NCBI GenBank assembly: GCA_023055425.1
Contig: JALGPY010000005.1
Location: 5,729,501 to 5,793,500 of the forward strand
DNA: 64,000 bases
Reading direction: 5' to 3'
Source of the DNA: Linanthus parryae
Lineage: Eukaryota > Streptophyta > Magnoliopsida > Ericales > Polemoniaceae
The notes beneath the pieces were generated by a model. It ran no database searches, was not told the origin of the DNA, and was given only the letters and a program-made list of their open reading frames with translations. The position numbers and the translations under genes were made by a program. This document shows positions 24,190 to 37,163 of the stretch, piece after piece; the stretch's first letter is position 1, and each line of letters opens with the position of its first letter.

Positions 24190-25620
24190 TCACTGCTAGT
24201 AGCTCAGCCCTCAATCGTGGCACCTCTTGGGACACCTCATGTAATTTCATAAGTAATGCAATAGTAGTAGTACTATTGTTATTGCTAATTTCACATTCTT
24301 AATTACTCTCATGAGTGAAAATCGATCATCATGATGATCTTGTAAGTTGGCATAGTAATAAGGTAGTGTAACCTAGTGGCCATGTGGAAAGGAAATTGAT
24401 GTGTATTTAGGTTGAATGTAGTACGAGGACCTTCACCTGTTAAGACTCAAAATTAGGGAAGACTCATGAGTCAAATAGGCCCAATGCATGTTCAACCTTT
24501 CCTCCAGAAACACTAATAAGGACTCAAGAGCATATTCAGTTTTTCCTCCACTAGCCACAGCCGCAAGAGTCATGTACAAAAGTTGATGAAGACACAATGT
24601 ACAATAACGAGTTAACCACAATGTCTTTGATTAAGAATTTAAGATATATGGTGACAGACTCATGACTTAGTTTAGTTTACATTCTGAAAATTTTCGGATG
24701 TTTGCATTAAGGTAAGGGTTAGTGGGCTAGCTACTACCTCCCTCAACTGCGAATGTGTCTCTCAGTCGAATTTTGTCAAGCTAGTTTCCTCGTTAGTATG
24801 GTTTACAACTTTACATGCTATTGCACTAGAGCAGAAATTATACCTAATGCGTAACCGAGAAGTAGTGGATGCGGGCAGGAAACAAGATACTACTATGTGG
24901 TAACAGATGTTGTAGCTGCTTGACATTCAATACATTTTCCAATAAAGGAAGGGTAATAGGGAGAGATCTGATGGACTTAGGCTTCCCATTGATGGGGCTT
25001 CTTGATTTCCAAGAGAGGACCTAATGAGAGGAGAGGCCCATTTGTCGATAACCCACCGAAACACAAGATTGTGGTTTTGAAGAAAAGGTTGAGCCCTATT
25101 GATCTCTCTCAGTCCACACACTTAGTGAAGGAATGAGCCCTACTAATCTCTCTCAGACCCCCCACACAAGTGAAGCACAAGTTACATCTCAGACCCCCAC
25201 ACAAGTGAAGCACAAGTTACATTTTAAATTTCAGTTGATCGGAATGTCTGAACTGTCAACAGATAGATTGTCTGGACACAGTTCATTTACCACCTAACTA
25301 GGCCTAGCACAACGATTACAGTTTTGGTGATTTGGCGGCACTAAATTTAATAACAAATTTCGAGAGACTAAATCTGTAAGTCCCCATTCTCAAAAAAGAT
25401 CTTCAAGTCACCAACACAGCTTACTTGATGAGACTTGTCCATTACAAAACCGTTTATTTCAGCAAACACAGCAACAACTAGGTTGCGAGTAGTCGACCTA
25501 GTATACACAGACACACAACATAGACAACAACATATATAGGAGTGTGTATTAGAACTGGGGTTTTTTCACAAGTACTAGTAGAACTACCAGTTCTTTCTTA
25601 TTCAACCTTTGAGCCAACCG
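24190..25620. other. Intergenic DNA between microsatellite and LEA gene
   Basis: No gene recognised. It contains a 35-bp tandem duplication at 25152-25222 (units starting CTCAGACCCCCCACACAAGT). The end nearest 25620 is probably the LEA gene's 3' UTR. Confidence 0.4.
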
Positions 25621-25629
25621 GTTCACTTC

Positions 25630-28292
25630 TTATTCCATGTTCGTCCTCGCAGCTGCCGCTAGCGACTCCGCCACTCCACCCGGGTGGGTGGCCATCGTGG
25701 GATTGTTCCTCAGCTCCGCCGCTATCACACTCTCCGCATCTTCCGCGGTAACCGGTTTATCAAATGGCATCTTCGTCTTCGCGTCCTATGTTTTTCACCA
25801 CAAAAAAAGAGCATTGCTGTAACGTCGCACTTTCACATGAACTTAAAACTACTACCTCTTTTTTGTCTCTTTATTTCCAGTTGAGTTTAGGGATCATTTT
25901 ACCGATTAATTTAGATGACGATATGATACAAAAATGTGCTAACCTTTTCATAATAATGAGATCTTTACACTACAATATTGTGACAGAATTAGCAAATTTT
26001 CGTATCCCATAGTTATGGTCAAACTGGCGGTCAAAGTGGCCCATAAAGTTAACTACAGTCAACTCAGGACGTATAACCAAGTATTCAAGGTGTAAGAAGT
26101 CAATATTACCGTCAAAATGTCGCCGAGTTTAGTTTTCTCGTCGTCGCTGGCGGCGTGGAGATTGTGGCTAGCTGCAGACTGAGCGATCGAAGCTATACCG
26201 CCAGGAAATACCATGCCCGGGGCAACTGCGTGGGCCATTGTCGCTCTTACCTCCGCAGCTTGGATTGCGGCGGCATCAATCACGTCGACGGGTTTGTCGC
26301 CTGAGGCGAGAGCAGTTGCCTCCAGAGCTTCTCCGATAGTTATTGCGTCGTCGTCCAGAACACCCGTCGGATGCCTACCTTTTCCGGTTGCTGGTTGTGT
26401 GAATTGCCCCACCACCTATGAATTTCCATCAATCAAATGGAGCTCTACCACAACTCTTTAAGTGAGAGAATAAGTTGGTTAAAAACAAATTGGCTTTACA
26501 AGGTGGTACAGAGTTATTTGTACTATGGCGTTTTATCATTTATGCATATGGCAAAAAAATTATCATAACAGCCCAAAAGAGATCAAAATAAGCTTTAAGG
26601 CCTAGGGTGTCACACGTCCCAGGTTCCGATACCCTCACACAGGGACTTTAAAAACTACACTAACAACTCCTTAATTACAGCTATTTTAAGCTAAGACCTT
26701 TAAAAAAAAATACATAAACGTCATGGCTTGAAAATGTCATATCCAATAGCCGGTTCCGTATAATTTGATTTTGTCCCACTAGTTCGATTTTCTGACTCTG
26801 CCGCTGCCCTCGCATATCCTTTTCAGGAAATCTACACTTGTTGCTTCGTAAAATAACTGTCCCATTTAGAGCATCTCCCACAGTTGACGTCAAATTTTAC
26901 ACCAAATCCTATATTTGGTGGAGAAAAATGGTTTGACCTCCCACAGTTAACCCTCAAAAACACCATTTCACCATTTTTGGTGGAAAAATAGAGCTTTTGG
27001 TCTCCCACAGTTTTCACCAAATTTTACATCAAATAGTTACTTCACCATTTCATCAAATTTAGAGAATGGTATTTTTGGCCTCCCACAACAAATCATTAAA
27101 TTTATCACCAAATCATGAATTTCATAACTATCAAAATAAAAAAATATTTTATTACCAAAATAATATTACACGAAATTGTAAAATGATTAAATAACATTTC
27201 AAAAAATCTAAAATTAACCAGTCTAATCTATTTGACCATTATTATTCCATATGTACAAGAAGGTTACTGAAGTTCTTGAAGTTTAACATCAGTGTATTAT
27301 GTTCGGCCAAACCTGTTGCAACTACATTAGTTATTTCATTTTATCATCCCGCAGCATGATGCTGAAAATATTATGTAACACGCTATGGCTCAAAAGCATA
27401 TTATACAAAGTGGGAGAAGAATGGATGGCGTGTATACTGTAAAGACGAAATGCTACACTATTACATTAGAGCATATTATTACCATGAAAGTAATGCGAAA
27501 ACATGCCCTAAACACTAATTAAAAATTTGGTGTAGATTACACCAAATCCTATTTTTGCCATCAAATTTGATGGTAAAAATAGGATTTGGTGATATAGGAT
27601 AGGATTTGAGGGTACTGTGGGAGATGCACTTCACCATTTCACAAAAGCTACACCAAATATAGGATTTGGTGATTTGGTGTTTTTTTGGTCAACGACTGTG
27701 GGAGGCCGAAAACACCAAATTTTACTATCAAATATAGGATTTGGTGCACTGTGGGAGATGCTCTTAACTTTTCAAATTTTCTTTTTGACAAGAGTAAAAA
27801 GAAAAAAAAAAAAAAAAAAAAAAAACTCTCCTCAAACTTTTCATACCGTTATAGAACTAGAGAGGGTACGTTGATCATGACGGTTTATTGTTCGATGGCT
27901 TCAATTATAAATCATGGGAAAAAATACCACTATTTAAGCCAAACCTGGTCACCAATCGATTCAGTGATGACACGGGTACCACCTTCTTCTTTCTCAGTCA
28001 CCGTGAACCCTTGGACATCTGTGGAGTCGCCGTGGCCGACAACGCCAAGCTTTTCGTTGACGGTGGCAGCCGACTGCATGACGGCGGCGGCGCTCCGCCT
28101 CGGAGTCTGGCCAAGGACCCTGTTCTCCTCCGCTTGCATGGCGGCGGCATCTTTCGGCGTGACGGGTTTGGAAGCTATCTCGCCGGATATTTTGAAGACG
28201 TCGCCGTACGTGACGGCGATGGCGGCGGCGGCTTGTTGATCTTGGTGGTCATCATCGTGGGTTTGAGGTCGCCGTGGCTGTTCGTGGCTCAT
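25630..28292 (-). CDS. LEA D-34 type seed maturation protein (SMP family)
   Basis: Minus-strand gene with three coding exons at GT-AG sites, all in phase 0: 28292-27945, 26415-26110 and 25785-25630. The total is 810 nt, 269 residues, the usual D-34 length. The start MSHEQPRRPQ matches the family's conserved N terminus. Three SMP repeats appear at about residues 27-82 (YGDVFKISGEIASKPVTPKD, AAAVMQSAA), 138-190 (ITIGEALEATALASGDKPVD, AAIQAAEVRA) and 205-265 (DKPVTAEDAESVIAAEL, THPGGVAESLAAAAR). SMP/LEA_5-type proteins are hydrophilic, accumulate in maturing seeds and protect against dehydration. The first intron is about 1.5 kb because it holds a Tourist-like MITE and a poly-A run. No stop or frame error is seen, so the gene looks functional. 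Confidence 0.93.
26869..27763. mobile_element. Tourist-like (PIF/Harbinger) MITE in LEA intron, 895 bp
   Basis: Ends are GAGCATCTCCCACAGT and its complement, flanked by TTA at 26866-26868 and 27764-27766. A TTA/TAA target duplication and GAGCATCTCC ends fit Tourist-like elements. Subterminal regions repeat 'caccaaatcctatatttggtg' type palindromes many times. It has no coding region and lies wholly in intron 1 of the LEA gene. Confidence 0.8.
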
Positions 28293-28352
28293 TTTTTGGA
28301 CTTGCAGTGGATTGAAGACTCTGTGAAATTTGATTTGGAATAGAAAGTATGA

Positions 28353-28358
28353 CATGCA
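28353..28358 (-). promoter_or_regulatory. RY-type motif upstream of the LEA gene
   Basis: CATGCA (TGCATG on the complement) sits about 60 bp upstream of the LEA ATG. RY motifs bind B3 factors (ABI3/FUS3) and are common in seed-maturation promoters, so the position is suggestive. A single hexamer can occur by chance. Confidence 0.35.
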
Positions 28359-28891
28359 CTGTTTTCCTTATTTAGAAATACAATTTTGGAAAGCGGTAGT
28401 TGACGAGTGAAGGACACTTGGACACCACAAAAAGATACAGGTGGACTGAAAATGCCATGTCATAGCGGTGTCTCGCAAACAATCGAAGAGACGATACGGC
28501 GTGCGAGGGACTAAGGATGTAAGTGAACCGAGCCGTTCGCGAACCAGAAAATAAACAAACCGGCTTAAACTTACATAAATGACCTAAATACATTGTGTTC
28601 GAGCTTTAGCTTAGGGATAGCAATTGGATCCGGACCGATAAGGTATCGGCATGATCCGACTCTAATGAAACAGATCTAATCCGTTTCGTTTATAAATGAA
28701 TCGAATAGGAATTACATAAAAATGATATGTGAAACCACATCCATTCCGATTAGGTTATCAAACTTAATAAGTTCAATATTATACATTTATTAACATAATC
28801 ATATATACATTACTTATTTTCTATGGTTTAAATAATATAATAAATTTTACGTAAATATGATATTGTTATGTTAAAATGGATGAATTAACAC

Positions 28892-29097
28892 TTTTTTTTT
28901 TAACCGAAACTGTAGGTTCATTAATTCAAATAAAAGGACTATAACAATTCAAGAGAACTGGAAAAACAGCGGCGAGCCCAATCGGGAAGCACAAAGACTC
29001 TCAAACACTCAACAAAGACACACTTGAACGAAGCAAGTCTACTTTCTTTCACTAGGAGAACCAGGGTTAGTGGGGGTTATATTGTCTATGTGTGTTC
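28892..29097 (-). mobile_element. Short 5'-truncated retroposon with TSD
   Basis: A T-run (28892-28901, poly-A on the minus strand) starts a roughly 205-bp insert flanked by GATGAATTAACAC at 28879-28891 and 29098-29110. The TSD may extend by two T residues. This is the signature of target-primed reverse transcription (truncated LINE or SINE). No coding sequence remains. Confidence 0.75.
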
Positions 29098-29399
29098 GAT
29101 GAATTAACACTTGTAGAGTGAAAATTAAACTAATTTTGCTTGTACTTCTAAAAAAATTTTGTTTGTAATTCATTATCATCAAAGGTTAGCTGAAATAAAA
29201 ATATCGTCCGCTATGATGCGATGGATAATCAAATTCGAATCTAGTAAAATCTGATCCGATCCGAACTCCTGTGGATCGAATTTGTTCACAAGATTTGTGC
29301 ATTTGACCCTTGAAATTCAGCTAAGTATTTCCAAAGCTCATTTGCCTTGTTTCTCGTGCCTTTTTTTATTTTCCCCTGTAAATTTTAACTTGTTTCGAA

Positions 29400-30530
29400 T
29401 TGACCATATTGCCCAGATCAACAAGGTCCATACCTCGCATGTTTCATTGGACTGCTTTGTGAAGATCTCAATGATCCACTCCCGAAAGCTTTACTAGTAC
29501 ATTTTTTTGCTTTGGACTTATGCCCCAAAGGTATTGTCTTTGGGAAAGAATAGGTGCATAAATTCGTCTTCTGTTGTCTCACTTTTCATCCTACATCTTG
29601 CGCAACATATTGGGTAGTGACTGCTGCCAACCGCTCCAAATTACAAAATATGACTCTTTTGGGTAAGTTCTGCCTCCAAATTTTCTTCACCGAAGTAACT
29701 CTTTCTTGTCTCGTTGAGTCTACGCTCTTCTGAATAAAAGCCATTATATCATCACCGAGCTAGATTAATTTGTCGTCTGCTGGGAAGGTTTGGAGTTGAA
29801 TCTTGAGCACTTCTTCGTCATTTATGCCTAACAGGTACTGGTTTATTTTGTCATCATTCCAGCCTTGTTCTCATTGGTTCATCAGCTCTGAGCTATGTCG
29901 TTACTTGGAAGCTGTAAGGTCTTGATAGTCAGTTCTCTATTTATTTTTTTGCCAAAGGATGATTAAATTAGGAGAACCAAATCAGTTACAAAACTTTTGC
30001 CTACCACAATTTGCTTAAACCTACTACAGTCCCACACAGCCACCAAACACAAACATCTCTAGCCAGCCTAACTACTTCTTTGATAGTTAGTTCTCTATGA
30101 GCAGTCTTTGCTTTTCCGTTTCTAATTTTTCAATATGCACTTTATATTAAATCTCTACCTCCAAGAATACCTCTAAAAGTAAGAGAAATCGATAATTTTT
30201 GTTGCATTTCCAACCAGGACTCGTGTTTAAATAAACTCTGGCCCTAAACTGTTCGAATGGTGCCGTAAGCGCCATGCTTGTTTTGCTATCTGAAACATAT
30301 ACCACATCTTCCTTTTGCTACTCTAGTTCTTCGAATGAGCCAATGTAAGGGATTTTTGGCTTTATCAACCCCAAAATTCTCTCATTATTGTTTCAATTTC
30401 ATCGCAAGTGCCTGATGGGAGTAGAAAACATCAGATTGTGTAGGTTTGCTTGCGCTACTGGCTTCATAAGAACCTCTCTGTCTCCTACTGATACTGATAG
30501 TGTTTTCAATTTCCATGTCTTGAGCTTATT
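29400..30530 (-). pseudogene. Decayed LINE ORF2 fragment
   Basis: On the minus strand, translated pieces match the region after the RT domain of plant LINE ORF2: LSVSVGDREVLMKPVAQA (near 30490), CDEIETIMREFW (near 30390), WNDDKINQYLLGIND (near 29860), then KIWRQNLPKRVIF (near 29670). Stops and frame changes interrupt it throughout. A later retroposon (29941-30081) is inserted in it. It is clearly older than the intact LINE at 11494. Confidence 0.65.
29941..30081 (-). mobile_element. 141-bp truncated retroposon with 17-bp TSD
   Basis: The insert starts with TTATTTTTTTGCCAAAGGA (poly-A side on the minus strand). It is flanked by GATAGTCAGTTCTCTAT (29924-29940) and GATAGTTAGTTCTCTAT (30082-30098), a 17-bp duplication with one mismatch. 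Fits a 5'-truncated LINE end inserted into the older LINE remnant. Confidence 0.75.
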
Positions 30531-30712
30531 ATCCACCATTTCTAACAATATCTGAAAAGTTAACTTTTTCCACTGTTATAGGAATACCCGAAACTGCTCG
30601 TGTTTTTTCCGCATGTTGTACTCTATGCTGGTTGCTCAATCTGACCCGTCTTCGGGCAGATTCGAATTTACTATAAGACACAGTTTCACTTCTATTTTTC
30701 GAACTAACTAAG

Positions 30713-30783
30713 AGCATCTCCAATAGGCTCTTTAAATCAACTTTTTAATTAAAACTAGTAAGGTGCACGTGCTTTGCACGTGA
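30713..30783. repeat. Tourist-like end next to a palindrome-bearing repeat terminus
   Basis: GAGCATCTCCAATAGG at 30713 is a Tourist-type end. About 40 bp further, ACTAGTAAG is followed by the hairpin CACGTGC-TTT-GCACGTG (30766-30782). ACTAG followed by a GC palindrome occurs at the 5' ends of some plant Helitrons, but no 3' end was located. Confidence 0.35.
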
Positions 30784-30789
30784 ACTTTT

Positions 30790-32930
30790 AACAATTCAAA
30801 TTATAATAATATTTATGTACTGAGAGTATAAATAAATGTGAGTTTGGCTGAGCAAATGTGAAAAAATACCGAGACCATCACCTAATTTTTGTTACTGTTA
30901 CGAAATGACATTGTGCATTCTAGAAATTGATAATTGAGAATCTGAAACTTTGTAAATGTAAGTACAAACTATTAACAGAGTCGCTCATAATCGAAATATA
31001 CTTTCACTTATGGAAACAGAGTATATTACCAAGCTATCTCCAGCTATAGAGAACAACCATTTTGCAACTTAACTCCGGGAAACACCACTCCTTATTGTCA
31101 AATATTCTATTTTGACAGTAGAAGCATTTTAGTGTACCAGGATAAAATTGTCATCATCTCACGTACGAGAAGCTAGAAATTTGCTAGAGAAGAAGTGTTG
31201 GTCTAACAAGAAACATATGTTTAAGGTTGGATGTTAGAGAATAGGAAGAATTGAATATTCTTTGTGGGCTAACTATAACGTATCATGGAAACTTTGAGTT
31301 TTTATTTATCATAAGTTACCATGAAACATTTTGCTTGACCATCCTGTTAAATTTGGCCCATAAAAGTGAATCTAGTAGGGACCCCATCTTTCAAAAACTG
31401 CCCGCGAAAGGCAACAAGGTCCCAATAAAGAAAAGTTATTTCTTAGGGCGCTACTATTGTTACCAAGTGTAAAGATGAATCAGTTCATCATCACGAAAGA
31501 AGTTATTTACCCTTTTTTAGCCTATGCCTCTTTTAGGTGAGGGTATATACTATATAGAGAGAAAATCAAATCGTCCTACATTTATTCCCTCAATTTTTCC
31601 CCTTCAAGTGAACACCACCTACACATTGGATATGACTGAAGTGAGTATTTTTGGAAAAAAATGCACTCATCAATATACCAAAATTATAAGGTCAATTATT
31701 TTAATATGATTCAATAGTAAACGAACATTAATTGATCTAAATAACACCGAAACATGGATTTTTTTTCTAAAAAAACATGTAATTTGTTAATGAACTATAA
31801 ACAGATGCTGTTTAATAAGACAAAAGTAAAATATTTTGGTAAATTGCATAATTATCTCAGTAATTTATCGGTTAAATTAATTTCACAATTTTCAGTTAAA
31901 TAAAATATAAATTAATATATTGAATTATTTTATTTATTTTGGTAACTATGTATTTGAAAATCAGGTACTGCGCTTTGACCATCATTGTAGATCAATTGGG
32001 TTGATTTTACATTTATTCTTAACCTCATATTCTACAGCACCCAAACACGATAAGCTAAGCCAGTATATCATAATCTGGCTTATCCCACAACATACATATC
32101 CCTCCTCATATCCCAACATAAGCCATATCTGCAGTATCATATCCGATACCCAAAAATGGCCCTAATGTTTAACAATTCTTCTCATTGTCGCTCAAGTCTT
32201 ACATTTTAACCGTCAAATATCGTAAAGCACATACAGTTTCTCGGGCCTTCTCAATACTGTGGTGGGTGATTTATTTAGTTGATTTTATAAAAAGTTTGTA
32301 TTGGAGAAAATAGATAACAGAAGTCAAACTCCACAACCAAAGGCATGACATTCTAGCTAGAGATGGTTATTAAAATGATGTAATGCAGTAATGTCTTTTC
32401 AACACATTAGGAGCAAAAGATTTAGTTTTTCAGAAATGAAGTAAAATATGTACCAATTAAACAAAAAAAAATAAACTAACCTTGTGGTCTTGCTGGATGT
32501 TGACCCGAATTCACATTATCCTTCCCTTCATCAAATGCACTGGGTAATCATTTTGCAAAATAACCATAAAAGTTGTTCCAACCAGCAATTCATTCATGTG
32601 CCTGCAAAAGCTTTGAAACAATTGAATCAACTGAAACTGGGGTCTAGTCCTACAATGATGATGTGAACAAGATGGCAACTTTAATACACAGTAATGTAGT
32701 AACCTGCCATTCTTTGGGTGTACTTCTAAGATTATCACTATAATGCTCTGTTCTACCGACAAATAATTGATCTTTCTGTACTGCCGGTCGTTTGACCAAA
32801 GAACATAACAATTGATGCCATGCTTTCCTATAATTGGTACACAATTTGGATATACAAAGAATTCAAAGAAACAGAGGTACGACAACAGTTCACTTCCACA
32901 TGACGTCATCCGATAATTGATGGAGAGGGA
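30790..32930. other. Intergenic DNA, no gene recognised
   Basis: AT-rich sequence with only short ORFs and no domain-like translation on either strand. Confidence 0.4.
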
Positions 32931-32939
32931 GGACATATA

Positions 32940-33197
32940 CTTCCTCTGTTTCTTTTCTTTCTTCCACTTTTGAGTTTTGCCACTATTCATCAAGCCGCTT
33001 CAATCCGATGATTTGATTAGCAATACGATGTAATTTTTTGATAAATTTTCATGGTGTTGTACAGTAAACTTTACACTACAACACCATGAAAAATTGCCGA
33101 AAAATTACATCGTTTTGCTATCCAAATCACCGGGTCAAAGTGACATGCCTACTGATAAAAAAGTCAAAACTGGAAGAAAGAGAAGAAACAGACCAAG
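32940..33197. mobile_element. Stowaway-like MITE, copy D (258 bp)
   Basis: Ends CTTCCTCTGTTTCTTTTC and GAGAAGAAACAGACCAAG, flanked by TA at 32938-32939 and 33198-33199. The interior includes CACCGGGTCAAAGTGAC, shared with the copies at 17.6-19.2 kb. It has the clearest ends of the four copies. Confidence 0.75.
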
Positions 33198-33199
33198 TA

Positions 33200-36100
33200 T
33201 CTCATTGAGGGGTTTCTGTTAAACAATCCTCATTAACCTAGACATAATCTCATTGCGAGTCTTTTTTTTGAACTGTTGTTCTCTATTCTCCTAGAAATCT
33301 CATTTGAATTCTGAAATAAAGAATTTGTCTACCGTACTACTTCTATAAACAGGGGATTCTGTAGATAATTCAAATTTGACATTGGTAATTCACCATTCGA
33401 TGAATATTTTGAGTTCGGCAATATATTAGATTACTTGGTGTGTTGTATAAAGTAAAAAATCCTAACCAATCCAAGTGAAATTTCTCACAAAAAGGGGAGC
33501 AATTTAACTTTTTTTTCTTCAAAATCTCGAGGAATTTTTATAATGCCATTGATAAATGCTAAAGAATGATTCTTTACTTATGGTGAACTCAGAGTGGCAT
33601 TTCAAGAATGATTCTATACTTATGTGAACTCAGCGAGGCATTTTGACAAAAAGAAAGGCTCTTTCAAGCACTGGGACCTTGTGAGCATATTCTCATAGCC
33701 ATTGTTGAGAATTCAAACCACCTTGACAGTTCTCTTAGAGAGTATTATAACAACCACCTGGAAAATATTCTCTTTGGCGTGAGTTTTGTTTAGTAATAAT
33801 AATTCACTTCTATTATTCATATAACGATTGACGGGTATTTTCCCTATATGCGAATAGTATTTATGTGAAAGAGTAGGTTTAAGAGAAGAGAGCTGAACGA
33901 TATACACCAAATAGGCGCCAACATATCTCTCCTAGAACACTGTAAAGTCATTAACTTCTGCAATTCTCAATACACATATACCCTAGAACACAATAACCTA
34001 TATAAAAGTTGGAGGGTACCTGTCCTACTTTAAATCTTTGATAAAAAAAAATACTTGGACTTTGGGAGGCTTCTGCGCAAGAAGTTAGCCATATATCTCA
34101 GTGATACATAGAAATCCAAGCAATGGGGATGATTGGGTATCTTGATTATTAATGTAGAACTAATATAGACACACAAACATGGACGCTAAGATGCTATAGA
34201 ATGAAGGTGGCACACTGATAGCCAATTCTTTTCGGACCTCTAAAGAAGAATAGAGGTGAATACAGAGCCATTCCCACTTAAGGCATTAAAATCTGCGCAC
34301 TTCACTATCAGCCACATATGAAGTTAGAATATGGTTAACATTGTTGTATTGCATATATTTGGTATTTTGATAGCGTCTTTGAACACTCATACGACCCTTC
34401 ATGAGCTGCATTGTACGCACTTCACGAAGAGTATGTTGGTATCCAAATAAAAGTTATTTCTATGTGTAAAAAACTTAAGGGTAAGAAACTATGGCCCATG
34501 TGCTGCCTAATATGACGATGATGTTCATTTTAAGAGATCAATCACTTATGTCAATCTACAAAATCAAAGCCAAATTTGACATAGGAGAGGATTGCAAGCA
34601 ATTGTTTCAAATAAAATAGATATATCAAAGTATTACAAATCAATCAATACATATTTCTCATTTCATATATAGTTATCCGCGTGCTATTATAAAACTAAAT
34701 AAGTTGTCAGGTTATGTTAAAAAATCCAATTCTTGGCGCTGAGACACGAACACATAAAATCAGATAAATAATTACCCCTCCAAATCCCCCCATTCAGCCT
34801 ATGTAATTATCAATCAAGAATTACAAAGCTTGGGCGATTGTCTTTTTGCTTTGAAAGGAAGAGAGTGAGGAAATATTGACTAATTACCTCATATGTTCTT
34901 CAACAATGGAGTAAACCAAGAATCCAAACTCCGTTTCTTGTGTTGTGACTTGTGCGAACGGTTGTCTCTGCTCTGCATGATGTTCTTAGAATCAATAAGT
35001 ACTTTTCGCACCAGATAAAAAAGATTCAATGAATAACAAGATACTTTGAGAACATGCATTTATGTCCCGATGATGCTTATAGCTTACACAGAAACGAAAG
35101 AGGCGAGATATTAATTCAACAATCACCAAATGGAAAAGATGTATGCGACTGCGGTACACGATAGTCTCCCATTCATAATCGAAACGGCAATTGCTGTAAT
35201 TTCAATGCGCTGTTGTTCGAAGAGGCGTGTATAGAATGTAAATTTCTAAACTAAAGGCTCCAAGCTACAGACAAAACCATCGCTGAAACATAGAGGACTA
35301 ATCATCAAAAGTAAATTTCCACTGGTAAAAACTAACAAAGGAAGCATATATGTATCGGAGGACTTAGAGTGCTTTCACTCCTTCAGCTGTACAATCAGAG
35401 ACTGCCCATCCTTGATCGGTAATTAATAATTGTCAAACCTTATTTCTTAATATGCGATACCCAGTAATCATGATTGCCGGCACAATGTACTTATATCTTT
35501 AAAATATTTTCTAAGAAGAGCGAGAATGGATATTGAATAAGAAACTTACAAGTAAAGCATTTGATCATGAAGAATTGTATGAAAATTAATTAGGAAAAAT
35601 GGGAAAAGAACTGACATGTGAGTTCTTGATAAAGGTTATGTGCTTTGTTTACAGTTGGACAATAAATCTTCAACAAGTCCAGTCGAAATGATTACTTGAG
35701 AAGCAAAAGTAATGTCCCATGGTTGAGTTCCACTAACCATGCTGTCCATGCAGCATGCATGTTCATCCGCATTTTCAGTCAGCCTCCAGGTAGCCATTGT
35801 GTACCTTGTTTCCGGGCCCTAAACATCAATACCGAGTTCGAGTTTTATAAGAATAAATTACAAATCTGGATGGAATGGGAGAATATTAGGGAATAGCCAC
35901 ATCTCAGGGGGCCAATGACTGTTTCCGGACCATTGTTACACTCCCAATACCGGTTGTGCCCAAACTAACATTCTTATAGCTAAAATAACTCTGTTAAACA
36001 ATTAATCTTATTTCATTTGAAAGCCTGAAATTTTTAGGGTGAACTATATGCAGAGGATGCAAACGGCCAGGGGAAACATGAAGCAGCCAAGATGAATTTG

Positions 36101-37160
36101 AAATAACAGGAACGTATGAGATCTCTATGAAACAAGAAGAAGAAGATGACCACAGCCATCTCAATTTATTGAAATTCACAGTACACAGTACAATGATTTG
36201 TTGTTACTAAATTTGATCTACCTGGGGTTTTTTCTTCATGGGAGCTTTTAGTTAAGCATAAAAAGCATGGCATACCTTCTTTAGCAGGTTTTTTGATTAT
36301 TGTTGTTGTGTAAGGATCTCCATATGCGTCTCACCATGGTTTGGATTTCCAGCAGCGAACGAAGATACTACAATGGTCCAAAATCAAGTACAGAGAAGAA
36401 GTGATGGTGTTTCGAATCGACTAATCTCCGCTATCTCGAACACGCTTATAGTAGATCCAACAGTACAAAGAGGACGTGATGATCTAATTCAGAAATCGGA
36501 GGGGCTTTGATTACATATTCGATTGGAAGAATTAGGTTTGCCGTTTGCAGGGTTGTTAATAGATTTTCGAGGGGGAGCATCGTTGTGTAAAGTTGAACAG
36601 ACGTGTTCTTTGGTGACACAGTTTGGATAAAATTGTGATTCCAGTAGTCTAAAGGGGGGTTTTCATAATAGTTTTGTTTAAAACAGGTCTTTCTATAATT
36701 TATCATCTTAGGAATCAATTTTACTTATTCACTCTTTTAAGATAGTAAAGATATGAAGAAGTTTACAAAAACTAGGACTCCAATAGAATAGTTATCTGGT
36801 TCTTTAAAATAATCGATCGCTATCTCCCTTGCTACATGTAGCGAGGAAGATAACAATCGCTACTCCAACAACCTCCCTGATTTTTAGCCTTAAAATCATC
36901 CAAAGTCTGCATCATTAGAGCTTCGAAGCTTCTACGTTCAGCATCCCCTACTTGTGACAGTCGCGTTGTTGTCATCTTCAACTTTTGCAGTTAGGGTTTT
37001 TGCCGGTCTCTTATGATTTTGCATTCTTATCTTGTTCTGATTAAACGCAATATTTGCACAATTTTGGGACCCTTCACTGCGATTGTGCGTCGTTTTTGAG
37101 TTGTCTGTCGTAGATTTTGGTAGTCCTCTCTACGACTTTGTGTAGCCACAACAAGGTACG
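33200..37160. other. Long intergenic stretch, no gene recognised
   Basis: No ORF on either strand shows a recognisable domain. The composition is AT-rich. The segment 36900-37160 is slightly less AT-rich and has leader-like phrases (GTTAGGGTTTTTGCCGGTC), but no coding exon could be supported before the LTR element begins. Confidence 0.4.
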
Positions 37161-37163
37161 TTC

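Noticed and set aside
32511..32993. 160-codon minus-strand ORF
   Set aside because: Runs into the Stowaway-like MITE at 32940 and has no recognisable domain.
36446..36718. 90-codon minus-strand ORF near the LTR element
   Set aside because: No family resemblance and no splice or promoter support.
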